DNA of 12,325 nucleotides from Candidatus Mcinerneyibacteriota bacterium (GTDB lineage Bacteria; AUK180; JAQVHJ01). Each line of letters opens with the position of its first letter. Position 1 is the stretch's first letter. Where the stretch lies: positions 1 through 12,325 of the forward strand of contig DAOVMD010000044.1 of assembly GCA_030630935.1 (NCBI GenBank), written 5' to 3'. The translations under genes and the position numbers were made by a program. Positions 6,701-12,325 of this stretch are shown piece after piece. A model generated the notes under the pieces. It was not told the DNA's origin. It was given only the letters and a program-made list of their open reading frames with translations, and made no database searches.

Positions 6701-8240
6701 AGTCTCGGATATTTCAGAAGAAACCCAGGCAAAAGAATCTTTACGAGAATCCGAATCACAATATTTCACATTAGTTGAAAAGGCGAATGATGGTATCTTT
6801 ATTCTTCAGGATGAAGAATTTAAATTTGTAAATCATTCCTTTAAGGAGATGATTGGTTATCATTCTGATGAAATTTTAAAACTTGATTTTAAAAATTTAT
6901 TCTCTGAACATTTCGTCTTAACCTCAGACATTATATCAAGTTCAGTTATTGATGACTTCAAAAGCTCATCGGTTTATGAGACGCATCTGGTAACTAAAAA
7001 CGGTGAAATGAGGGATGTCGAAATCTCTATTGGTTTGGTTCATTTCAAAGGTCGGGCTGCAATCATGGGTATAGTTCGTGATGTAACGGAGAAAAGGAAG
7101 TTAATTAAGGCATTAAACCGTGCACAAAAATTAGAAGCTGCAGGTAAAGTTGCAGGTCAGATTGCTCATGATTTTAATAATCTACTTGCTCCGGTTATTG
7201 CGTATCCCGAGATTATAAAAGATATGATCGATGAAGGAGACCCAATCTATGAATTCATTGAGATAATCCAAAAATCCGGAAAAAGGATTGTTGATATAAA
7301 TGAACAACTTTTGACTCTTGGCAGACGTGGGTATTACAAAGAAGAAGTGATTGATTTAAATGAACTGATTAAAAGAATTTTGGTTCTTCAAAGTTTCCCA
7401 AAAACTGTAAATGTGAAAACTCAATTTGATAAGCATTTAATGATGATCAAAGGCGGTAGTTCACAACTTATTAGGCTATTAACAAATCTTCTTATTAATG
7501 CAAAAGATGCAATTGAAAATATAGGAACCATATCTATAATTACTTCTAATGTTGAATTTAAATCCGGGGAAAAAGTTGCAAGGATAAAAAGTCCGGGAGA
7601 TTATGTTTTATTAACTATTTCGGATAATGGAATCGGGATACCACCCGATATTCAAAGTAAAATATTTGAACCTTTTTTCACGACAAAAGAAGGAAGGATT
7701 CAAGGTACTGGATTGGGACTAAGCATTGCTTATTCGGTTGTTGAGGACCATGACGGATATATTGACTTTACAAGTGAGTTAGGTCAGGGTACTGAATTCC
7801 GGATTTATTTCCCTGTAACTTATGAAATTCCTAAACTAAAACCGGTAACGGAAAATATTAGCGATTTACCGGGTGGGAAAGAAGCAATCTTGCTTGTCGA
7901 TGATGACGAAATTCAACTGAAGGTTGTTTCTGATCTGATAATAAAGCTTGGATATAAAGTTAGTAAAGTCGATTCCGGTGAAAAGGCTCTTGATTTCTTA
8001 AAGAAACAACCAAAGGATTTGTTAATCCTGGATATGCGGATGCAAGGTATTGATGGTGTTGAAACATTTAAACGGATTAAAGAAATCAATCCAAAACAGA
8101 AAGCTATAATCCTGACAGGATATTCTTTAGCAGATAGAATTAAAGATGCAATCTCTGAGGGTATTAAACAAGTTTTGAAAAAACCTACAACGATTAGAAA
8201 ACTTGCAATTGCAATTAGAAAAGAATTGGATGAAACGTGA
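3765..8240 (+). CDS. Soluble multi-PAS hybrid histidine kinase with C-terminal receiver
   Basis: This 1491-residue sensor has no transmembrane segment or signal peptide, so it should sense cytoplasmic or diffusible cues. About nine PAS/PAC units follow one another: a degenerate one near 13-105, then roughly 126-238, 258-366, 382-486, 508-610, 632-741, 762-865, 887-986 and 1008-1110. Most end in a RDxTE/RDISE motif and a short coiled linker. The kinase core has the H-box GQIAHDFNNLLAP with His1135, N-box NLLINAKD (1241-1248), G1 DNGIGIP (1287-1293), F-box FEPFFTTK (1301-1308) and G2 GTGLGLS (1314-1320). The receiver (about 1373-1487) has the acidic DDD at 1379-1381, phospho-acceptor Asp1423, Thr1451 and Lys1473, so both phosphorylation sites look intact. 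There is no DNA-binding or enzymatic output domain. Ligands such as heme or flavin cannot be assigned. AGAGG lies six bases before the ATG. Confidence 0.95.
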   Translation: MVRKKQNPESGESLICFAIYRTDTWRIKEFNSGFKKITGFTIKDLRGKKLNQLIPKNSFKKLKANLKSSREFNFEIRVGKNPDYSFYIRKLKIEKIECIILILNISAESLDHAQATKRLIENVVEDSTLWITIISNEFKVLEWNTEAERISGYKKSEVTGNKNYLNFLFPDKKYRKEILENLKDIFQRRTYQPDVVTSIRCKNGQSKKISWFTTPLYDKNGKIAKRILFGRDISERVSIEEELKLSEEKYRTLFDASPFSVMLLDLKRNVLDCNNATLKILGLPKKIILGHKIWELDIEYISDSRKRRFIPKKTDKPNDINPYELCIKNKKKEIIWLEIHEKLLMKGKVAAAIQSVAINITPRKLAEQELLKLSSAVQFSNDSIVITDLNSRIVDVNNAALKLYGTKNKNDLIGKSSFKFFVPSDIAPGKKNTDQTFTVSEVKNIKHNYIRKNGDVILIELDATLIKDTSGKPVGYIGILRDISEREKVFQELHKIEEQFNAISKSTIDMIFIKDKKGKYTYANPAMEKLFGLTASEICKMDDIELFGKEEGLHIQKSDRQVYKENIFSEIRTRLVKGKKITFNVIKVPLRDNKGKTIGLCGISRDVTKEREAEQKLFESELKYKTLYNSSIDAIMILTPEKGFINGNNSTLRLFGCKTEEEFTKKSPWQLSPKYQPDGLLSSKKAKEMIGIALKKGSNFFEWRHKRVDGIEFDATVLLTKMKIGDDIFLQATVRDVTERKLSEIALRESEEKFRMAFESSTDAIFWADPKTGEIIKCNQAAKELVERTSAEILGQNQIFLHPPEKIDFYKEMFMRHIKQGKAIDEEAEVLTKSGKLKFVHITASLINIGGTWINQGIFRDITGKKLAEKALLQSKERYKALSNSINEGIYSIEDGIFTNVNKAMTTIFGYSEEELIGMPSWNLAIPEERDKAKFTMFRKARERDFSPIEVKCLTKDGSNCSVSIRLSAIKNDSVVFGLVSDISEETQAKESLRESESQYFTLVEKANDGIFILQDEEFKFVNHSFKEMIGYHSDEILKLDFKNLFSEHFVLTSDIISSSVIDDFKSSSVYETHLVTKNGEMRDVEISIGLVHFKGRAAIMGIVRDVTEKRKLIKALNRAQKLEAAGKVAGQIAHDFNNLLAPVIAYPEIIKDMIDEGDPIYEFIEIIQKSGKRIVDINEQLLTLGRRGYYKEEVIDLNELIKRILVLQSFPKTVNVKTQFDKHLMMIKGGSSQLIRLLTNLLINAKDAIENIGTISIITSNVEFKSGEKVARIKSPGDYVLLTISDNGIGIPPDIQSKIFEPFFTTKEGRIQGTGLGLSIAYSVVEDHDGYIDFTSELGQGTEFRIYFPVTYEIPKLKPVTENISDLPGGKEAILLVDDDEIQLKVVSDLIIKLGYKVSKVDSGEKALDFLKKQPKDLLILDMRMQGIDGVETFKRIKEINPKQKAIILTGYSLADRIKDAISEGIKQVLKKPTTIRKLAIAIRKELDET

Positions 8241-9070
8241 GAATTTCCGGGAAGAAGATTTCATTAATTTTAATATTTCTGATGTTTTGCATTTCAACCA
8301 AATCATTTTCCTATAATAAAAATAATATGAAGCTGCATCTCAAATCAATTTCATTAAATAATGAAACTCCATTTGAATTTCAGGATAATGATCGTAAGAT
8401 TGATGAGGAACAAGAACTCTTATCTCTTGTACTCCTTGTTGGGAATACGATATATGTTGATAGGGAATTTGAAGCATATAAAGGCTTGGTAAAAAATGAT
8501 GAAGGACAACTCATCCCAATTTATCAAGGTGATCTTGATCATTTAATAAAAGCGTCTTTTGACCCGAAAGTAATAACAAGTAAGGATTTCATTGTCAGCT
8601 TGTTTTTCTGTTTATTATTTGATTATTACAATTCGGTATTTTACTCTGGTTTAGTAAAGGGAAATGATGATGAAGATGTATTTGCATCCCCGTCATTTTT
8701 ATTTCATCAACCTTTCGTTGGTGCTTATGAAGAAACTTTATTCCGTGGAATACTTCAACATAGCTTAACCACCAGATATGGTTCTCTTGAGAAGGGAAAA
8801 CTATATTCATCTTTAATATTCGGATCAATGCATTTTTTGAATTATTTCATATTAAAAGATTCAGGATATACGGTTCAGGACGGAATATTTCAGAGCTATA
8901 ATGCTTTTATAGTTTCATATTTTATACTCGGGGAATTATATATTAAAAGGAATGGTGACCTGGAAGTTAATGCCGCTGTGCACGCATGGAACAACATTAT
9001 ACTGATTCTTTACAGTATCCATGAATCAAAGGAAATTCCGAAGATTAATTTGGTTACAGTGAACTTCTAA
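8237..9070 (+). CDS. CPBP (CAAX-like) intramembrane metalloprotease
   Basis: All three motifs of the CPBP/Abi family of glutamate-dependent membrane proteases are present in 277 residues. They are EETLFR (165-170), FGSMH (195-199) and HAWNN (249-253). Relatives include Rce1 and bacterial Abi proteins that process peptides or tether proteins. The GTG start overlaps the kinase stop as GTGA, giving translational coupling. This start yields a basic stretch and hydrophobic run (residues 6-20) like a signal peptide or anchor. An in-frame ATG at residue 16 would remove it. The cysteine in FLMFC is a poor lipobox. Unusually, a polar region of about 90 residues (24-115) precedes the core, and only about four further hydrophobic segments are clear, fewer than in many members. 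The coupling suggests a link with the kinase, but this is inference. Confidence 0.88.
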   Translation: MRISGKKISLILIFLMFCISTKSFSYNKNNMKLHLKSISLNNETPFEFQDNDRKIDEEQELLSLVLLVGNTIYVDREFEAYKGLVKNDEGQLIPIYQGDLDHLIKASFDPKVITSKDFIVSLFFCLLFDYYNSVFYSGLVKGNDDEDVFASPSFLFHQPFVGAYEETLFRGILQHSLTTRYGSLEKGKLYSSLIFGSMHFLNYFILKDSGYTVQDGIFQSYNAFIVSYFILGELYIKRNGDLEVNAAVHAWNNIILILYSIHESKEIPKINLVTVNF

Positions 9071-9099
9071 ATAAAAAATGAACACCGGAGGTATCTTAG

Positions 9100-9156
9100 A
9101 TGAAAGTATTGTATATCCGGGCTTATCTCTTGGTTGGGTTTTTTAACAAAAGATAA
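9100..9156 (+). CDS. Possible 18-residue small ORF
   Basis: The frame MKVLYIRAYLLVGFFNKR begins nine bases after a GGAGG (9087-9091), 30 bp past the protease stop. It has a hydrophobic centre with basic ends, as in small membrane peptides. An overlapping 22-codon frame from 9079 has no ribosome site. With only 18 codons at the edge of a repeat region, chance is a real alternative. Confidence 0.18.
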   Translation: MKVLYIRAYLLVGFFNKR

Positions 9157-9322
9157 AAATATTTACAGGGAACTGACTAGAACTTAACACATCGCATCGC
9201 TTCGCTCTGCAATGAAAAAGGAAGAATGAATAATGAAGAATTAAGAATGTTTTTGCATTAGAGAATACAATGCTTTCAATTAGAGCATTTGATGCTTAAT
9301 AAAACAATTGAATGCTTTTTTT

Positions 9323-9349
9323 ACCATGAAGGACATGAAGACCATGAAG
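9323..9349 (+). repeat. 9-bp tandem repeat ACCATGAAG x3
   Basis: The units are ACCATGAAG, GACATGAAG and ACCATGAAG. The tandem follows the word CAATTGAATGC and a T-run, as the CACTGAACA tandem of the left mosaic follows CAATTGAATGC and an A-run. Similar nonamer strings are widely scattered in uncultured-bacterial genomes. Confidence 0.7.
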
Positions 9350-9405
9350 AAAAAAAATAAAAATATCTTAACTCTTTAGCAGGTTGACGACCGAAGGGAG
9401 GAAAT

Positions 9406-9432
9406 TGAGTTTACCCCGATTTTACATCGGGG
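9406..9432 (+). repeat. Hairpin element, copy 1
   Basis: GAGTTTA followed by CCCCGAT-tttac-ATCGGGG. The same element, with a different stem tip (CCCCG-ttttttt-CGGGG), recurs on the minus strand at 9537-9560. The pair is inverted about 105 bp apart and encloses one decamer tandem and an A-rich tract. Confidence 0.65.
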
Positions 9433-9536
9433 ATAGTGAAGCAATAGAGAAGCGTATCGGGAGAACTGAAGAGAACTAACGAGAACTTAAAAAACAAAAG
9501 AAAAAAAATAACAATAAATAAAAATAATTCTAACCG

Positions 9537-9560
9537 CCCCGAAAAAAACGGGGTAAACTC
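9537..9560 (-). repeat. Hairpin element, inverted copy 2
   Basis: On the minus strand it reads GAGTTTA followed by CCCCG-ttttttt-CGGGG. It shares its left flank exactly with the copy at 9406-9432, while the stem tip and loop differ. On the plus strand the loop is A7, so it is not a terminator for rightward transcripts. Confidence 0.65.
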
Positions 9561-9862
9561 CGAGCGCAGAGAAAAAACAAAAAAAGAAAAACTTTTAACA
9601 GTGACTATAAAGAGACTTATAATTAGCTTACTAATTTTGTTTATAATTGTTTAGAGCGATAGATGCTTAATAAAACAGATGAATGCAAAAAATATTGACA
9701 GAGAACTAACGAGAACTTAAGAGAACTAAAGCAAAATAACAAAAATAAATAATGAATCAGGTAATACGTTGGGTGGTTTGTCATCAAAATGCTTTTACTC
9801 ATCTCTTTTTGAGATAATTTGAAAATTTTATTATAAGAAATAAAAGGCTGGTAACCGACTTT

Positions 9863-10924
9863 TCACTTTACTAACTCCCATTTTATAACTTTTGCTTCTT
9901 TTTCCTTTATCCATAAATGATATATATTCCCTTCTTCATCTACATAAATTATTGGATGATTTTCTGATAAAAAAAGATATAAATCAGAATCATCCTTATC
10001 AATCTCAATATTAGTAATCCAATTGCCATCCTTATCATATTTTTGAAATATGTCTTTATATGGACCAGGTTGATTAATATAATAAATACGAAGGAACAGA
10101 TAAATATTACCATATTTATCTTCACCTTTTAGAACTAATTCAATCTTTCCTCTTCCTTTACAATGCAAATTTAGTTTTATTTCCCTTAAACTTGGGGTTG
10201 TTATCGAAGCTTCCTTTTCATTTGGATAACGATAATATTTTGTTTTAATATAAGAAATATTTTTATCTTTTGTTACTTTCAAATGACAATATTTTAATTC
10301 TTGTAATATTTCACCTTTATTATTTTTATATTTTTTTAGAATCCAATTATTAATAATTCCTGGTTCAATTAAATACACAGGATCACCTAATAAAATTATG
10401 TTATTATTCTTATCAACTTTTATTTCATAATTATATAAATCTCTTATATTCATATTAATCATGGTCATTTTATTTTGCTTTAGCTTATTTTTATAGCTTA
10501 AAATTTCAATTCTACCCGTATCTGCTAATATATATAAATTATTATCTTTGTCAAAGGTAAAATCAACAGTACCTCTTGAAATATTTTCAATAAATTGACT
10601 ATTAAATTTATTACTGATATTTTCCCCTTTATCTGTTAATATCAATATTCTATCTTTACAAAAATCATAAATAAATATTTCACCAAGATTATTTACCATT
10701 ATTTTTTCAGGTCCACAGCTACACTCTGAATGAAATCCCCCTCCTAATTCATTTTCTCCTTCTCCCCATGTTAAAGTGTACAATTCTTTTCTAACATATT
10801 TTTCAATATTTCTGTTTTCCTTTTTAACACTTGAATTATTTGAAGTCTCTGCAGAAATATCATTATTCAAGAAAAAATTAAATAAGATGGAAAATGTAAA
10901 CAGAATTAAAAATATCTTTTTCAT
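9863..10924 (-). CDS. Secreted beta-propeller-like (NHL-type repeat) protein
   Basis: The 353-residue product starts with MKKIFLILFTFSILFNFFL and probably has a Sec signal peptide cleaved near residue 25 (ISA-E), so it acts in the periplasm or outside. Repeated strands of the form VDxxGNIYxxx appear at about 75-100 (MVNNLGEIFIYDFCKDRIL), 122-145, 168-185, 268-282 and 326-345. This is the pattern of NHL or six-bladed propeller domains, and a WGEGENELGGG stretch (53-63) precedes the first blade, as in such proteins. No catalytic residues can be named. A close cysteine pair (Cys68, Cys70) is unexplained. The gene starts six bases after the lipoprotein stop, with GGAG 11 bases upstream, so it is the second gene of a two-gene operon. 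No good terminator follows. Its role is unknown; a binding or scaffold function with the lipoprotein is a guess. Confidence 0.75.
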   Translation of the reverse strand: MKKIFLILFTFSILFNFFLNNDISAETSNNSSVKKENRNIEKYVRKELYTLTWGEGENELGGGFHSECSCGPEKIMVNNLGEIFIYDFCKDRILILTDKGENISNKFNSQFIENISRGTVDFTFDKDNNLYILADTGRIEILSYKNKLKQNKMTMINMNIRDLYNYEIKVDKNNNIILLGDPVYLIEPGIINNWILKKYKNNKGEILQELKYCHLKVTKDKNISYIKTKYYRYPNEKEASITTPSLREIKLNLHCKGRGKIELVLKGEDKYGNIYLFLRIYYINQPGPYKDIFQKYDKDGNWITNIEIDKDDSDLYLFLSENHPIIYVDEEGNIYHLWIKEKEAKVIKWELVK

Positions 10925-10930
10925 TTAGTT

Positions 10931-11890
10931 TTAATCTCCATGTTCCCTATTTTCTATTAACTCTAATATTTTTTCTGCATGTTCACGAATTACTTTGTTC
11001 TTTTCAGTTTCAATAATATCTTTTAAAACTTTCTTTAATCTTTCGATTTTATCATCTCTATTATATCCTTCGTCTTTTTCAAAAAAGTTCAACGAACATA
11101 TTAGTACTTTTTCTGAATACAGTGATCGATTTTCTAGAATTTCAAGCATCATATCATATAATTTAGGTGCTTTATAACATAAATGCACAATTAAAAATTG
11201 AACTGATTCAAAAAGTTCAGGATCATTGTTTGACAATATATCAAATACATAGTATATCTTTTCTTCTCTTTCTTCACAATATGTCCATGCGTCAAATGCT
11301 GACCATTTTATTTCAATATAGTTTTCTTTATTTAAAAAGATATTTATTAATGTATCCAACGTTTTTATCCGATTTTTATTTGAAAATGGTAATCTCTTAT
11401 TTTTTATATCCATTAATCGATTACTTATTTCAAACAACCATAGAAGTTTTAATTTGTCATTTGAATTTTCAAGAATTGGTAATATTTTATCTGAAACAAT
11501 CTCTTCATTCGTATAATCCTCTTCCCATTTAATAAGTAATTGAGATTTAGCAACAGAAACAATATGAAATTTAATTAAATCATCTTTATCATGAATATTT
11601 GATTTTGGTCTTTTAAAAAAATATCTTTCATCTAACTGCTCTGATAAATAGTTTTGAACATAAATATATTCTTCCTCATTTAAATTAGAAGATTTAATAA
11701 CTTTCTTTATTTTATTAAACTGTTCTTCAGTGAACGTATTACTGTATAGTTTACCTATCTTTTTTATAAATTTATTAACTTTTCTCTTGTTAACATTTGG
11801 ATTATAAAACTTATCTTGTTTAGCACAACCGGTAAGGAGAAGTATTATTAAAATTAAAATCGTTAAAATGTTTAATGTGGTTCTTCTCAT
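10931..11890 (-). CDS. Predicted lipoprotein with helical-repeat-like domain, function unknown
   Basis: The 319-residue precursor has a clear type II signal peptide. MRRTT is followed by a hydrophobic run and the lipobox LTGC, with Cys22 as the lipidated residue. Ala at +2 would, by the enteric rule, favour sorting to the outer membrane. The mature part is rich in Lys, Glu, Asn and Ile and looks almost wholly alpha-helical. Helix pairs toward the C-terminus (for example VIREHAEKILELIEN) recall HEAT or similar solenoids, but I cannot name a family. Translation starts at an ATG with AAGGA seven bases upstream, about 75 bases below a consensus promoter (11971-11999). It is the first gene of an operon with the secreted propeller-like protein, suggesting that the two meet at the cell envelope. 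The pair is more AT-rich by eye than the central genes, which may mark separate origin. Confidence 0.8.
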   Translation of the reverse strand: MRRTTLNILTILILIILLLTGCAKQDKFYNPNVNKRKVNKFIKKIGKLYSNTFTEEQFNKIKKVIKSSNLNEEEYIYVQNYLSEQLDERYFFKRPKSNIHDKDDLIKFHIVSVAKSQLLIKWEEDYTNEEIVSDKILPILENSNDKLKLLWLFEISNRLMDIKNKRLPFSNKNRIKTLDTLINIFLNKENYIEIKWSAFDAWTYCEEREEKIYYVFDILSNNDPELFESVQFLIVHLCYKAPKLYDMMLEILENRSLYSEKVLICSLNFFEKDEGYNRDDKIERLKKVLKDIIETEKNKVIREHAEKILELIENREHGD

Positions 11891-11916
11891 TTTTCTATCC
11901 TTAATTCATTTTCCAT
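11887..11916 (-). CDS. Possible 9-codon leader ORF
   Basis: MENELRIEK ends in TGA that overlaps the lipoprotein ATG as ATGA. A strong GGGAGG (11944-11949) lies upstream, but it is too far from this ATG. A TTG in the same frame, nine bases beyond GGAGG, would fit better and lengthen the peptide to 14 residues. It may couple translation to the lipoprotein gene. Chance occurrence is plausible. Confidence 0.15.
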   Translation of the reverse strand: MENELRIEK

Positions 11917-11970
11917 TTGAGATTCTTTCAATTTTTGGTAATTCCTCCCAAAGTCTAATTGATTTAATTA

Positions 11971-11999
11971 ATTATATAATATAATGTTTAAAATGTCAA
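11971..11999 (-). promoter_or_regulatory. Sigma-70 promoter of the lipoprotein operon
   Basis: On the minus strand TTGACA (11994-11999), a 17-bp spacer and TATAAT (11971-11976) match the consensus exactly. The predicted leader is about 75 bases and contains a strong GGGAGG motif (11944-11949) that is not next to an ATG. Confidence 0.85.
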
Positions 12000-12020
12000 T
12001 TAAAATCTTTGATTCCTACT

Positions 12021-12272
12021 GAAGCAAGGGAATTTATTCCCTTTATATTTCGTAGGCCATGGTTTTAACCATGGTATTATTTATCGCACCCACACCCGGG
12101 ACTTCAGTCCCATTCTCAAGCAACTCCGTTGCTTGAACTGAGAATAGATATCAGAGAACAGAGAGCAGAATTTCCCATAATGGGACTGAAGTCCCGCTTA
12201 TGTTGGGGGGATTTAACACCCGGGTTGAAACCCGGGCCTACGAGATATATAAAGAAGCAATAAATTGCTTTG
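12021..12272. repeat. Palindrome array: two inverted copies of a three-palindrome element
   Basis: At least seven short palindromes with 2-3 bp centres follow one another. They are AAGGGAATttATTCCCTT (12026-12043), CCATGGTTttAACCATGG (12057-12074), GGGACTtcAGTCCC (12098-12111), CAAGCAACtccGTTGCTTG (12117-12135), GGGACTgaAGTCCC (12182-12195), CCCGGGTTgaAACCCGGG (12219-12236) and AAGCAATaaATTGCTT (12255-12270). The left three and, on the other strand, the right three align as one element: an AATTTATT-centred stem, TTTATAT, CGTAGGCC, a second stem, a spacer, then GGGACTTCAGTCCCATT. Between copies the stems differ by paired changes that keep the palindrome. No gene lies in 12001-12325. REP/BIME-like mobile or structural repeats are the nearest known analogy. 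Confidence 0.8.
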
Positions 12273-12325
12273 TTTTCGGGGACGGACCTTGCATTTTGTT
12301 GCAGTATTATGTTTACTTCATATGG

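Larger units (their letters stand above)
9159..9730 (+). repeat. Mosaic intergenic repeat, right copy
   Basis: The 790 bp between the protease gene and the leftward pair hold no credible gene longer than a peptide. The blocks of the left mosaic recur here on the plus strand, in similar order and partly duplicated. Decamer tandems lie at 9168-9187, 9461-9490 and 9701-9730, and CGCTTCGCTC at 9198-9207. A 25-bp near-identical direct repeat occupies 9292-9316 and 9662-9686. The GACCGAAGGGA/CCCCGAT block is at about 9388-9432. The block with AACAGTGACT, TAGCTTACTAAT and TTTATAATTGTTT is at 9598-9653. The mosaic lies downstream of the protease gene in the same relative orientation as the left copy has to the histone-like gene. 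Copies are diverged, so they are not recent duplications. Confidence 0.7.

Noticed and set aside
8237-8300. Lipoprotein signal for the CPBP protease
   Set aside because: The cysteine in FLMFC has Phe before it, which does not fit the lipobox. A plain signal peptide or anchor is more likely.
62-9730. Composite transposon or integrated element bounded by inverted repeats
   Set aside because: No transposase or integrase lies between them, the repeats are diverged and multi-block, and I see no target-site duplication. Their placement after gene 3' ends explains the orientation as well.
9801-9815. ATCTC-ttttt-GAGAT hairpin as terminator
   Set aside because: The stem is five pairs and no T-tract follows on either strand.
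9842-9863. AAAAG...CTTTT inverted repeat as terminator of the leftward pair
   Set aside because: Only five outer pairs form, mostly A-T, and the inner part is mismatched, so it is too weak to call.
10995-11532. Plus-strand frames opposite the lipoprotein gene
   Set aside because: They are shadows of the AT-rich coding strand, with no ribosome site and no recognisable domain.

Overview
The window is about 12.3 kb of AT-rich bacterial DNA with six convincing genes on a rightward block (1492-9070, plus one leftward gene at 770-1213), a separate leftward pair at 9863-11890, and three gene-poor stretches full of repeats and short palindromes. I see no tRNA, rRNA, CRISPR array, transposase or plasmid/phage hallmark gene. 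Three promoters match the sigma-70 consensus almost perfectly (TTGACA, 17 bp, TATAAT or TAGAAT), and Shine-Dalgarno sites are good. That argues against the atypical promoters of Flavobacteriia/Bacteroidia. An uncultured member of the FCB group (Ignavibacteriota/Cloacimonadota-like) is my best guess from the repeat style, the lysine-rich histone-like protein and the multi-PAS kinase. Confidence in that assignment is low.

Layout. 1-770: non-coding, a mosaic of short repeats and hairpins ending in a terminator for the leftward gene. 770-1213 (-): a histone H1-like protein that is 57% lysine. 1214-1491: divergent promoter region. 1492-3712 (+): a tight three-gene set, low-specificity threonine aldolase, an HPP-family membrane protein and an aspartate/glutamate racemase-like protein that lacks one catalytic cysteine. 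3765-8240 (+): a 1491-residue soluble hybrid histidine kinase with about nine PAS domains, a histidine kinase core and a C-terminal receiver. 8237-9070 (+): a CPBP (CAAX-like) intramembrane metalloprotease, overlapping the kinase stop codon. 9071-9860: a second mosaic repeat region. 9863-11890 (-): a lipoprotein gene followed by a secreted beta-propeller-like protein, more AT-rich by eye than the centre, with a consensus promoter at 11971-11999. 12000-12325: a compact array of perfect short palindromes.

How it works together. The threonine aldolase, HPP protein and racemase are spaced for co-translation and point to amino acid metabolism. The kinase and protease share a GTGA stop/start overlap, so they are probably made together. 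The receiver domain has no DNA-binding output, so what it controls cannot be read from this window. The lipoprotein and propeller protein form a small envelope operon of unknown role.

The most interesting material is non-coding. Two inverted, colinear repeat mosaics lie just downstream of the histone gene and of the protease gene, each in the same orientation relative to the gene it follows. At the right end, two inverted copies of a three-palindrome element differ from each other by paired, compensating changes in their stems.
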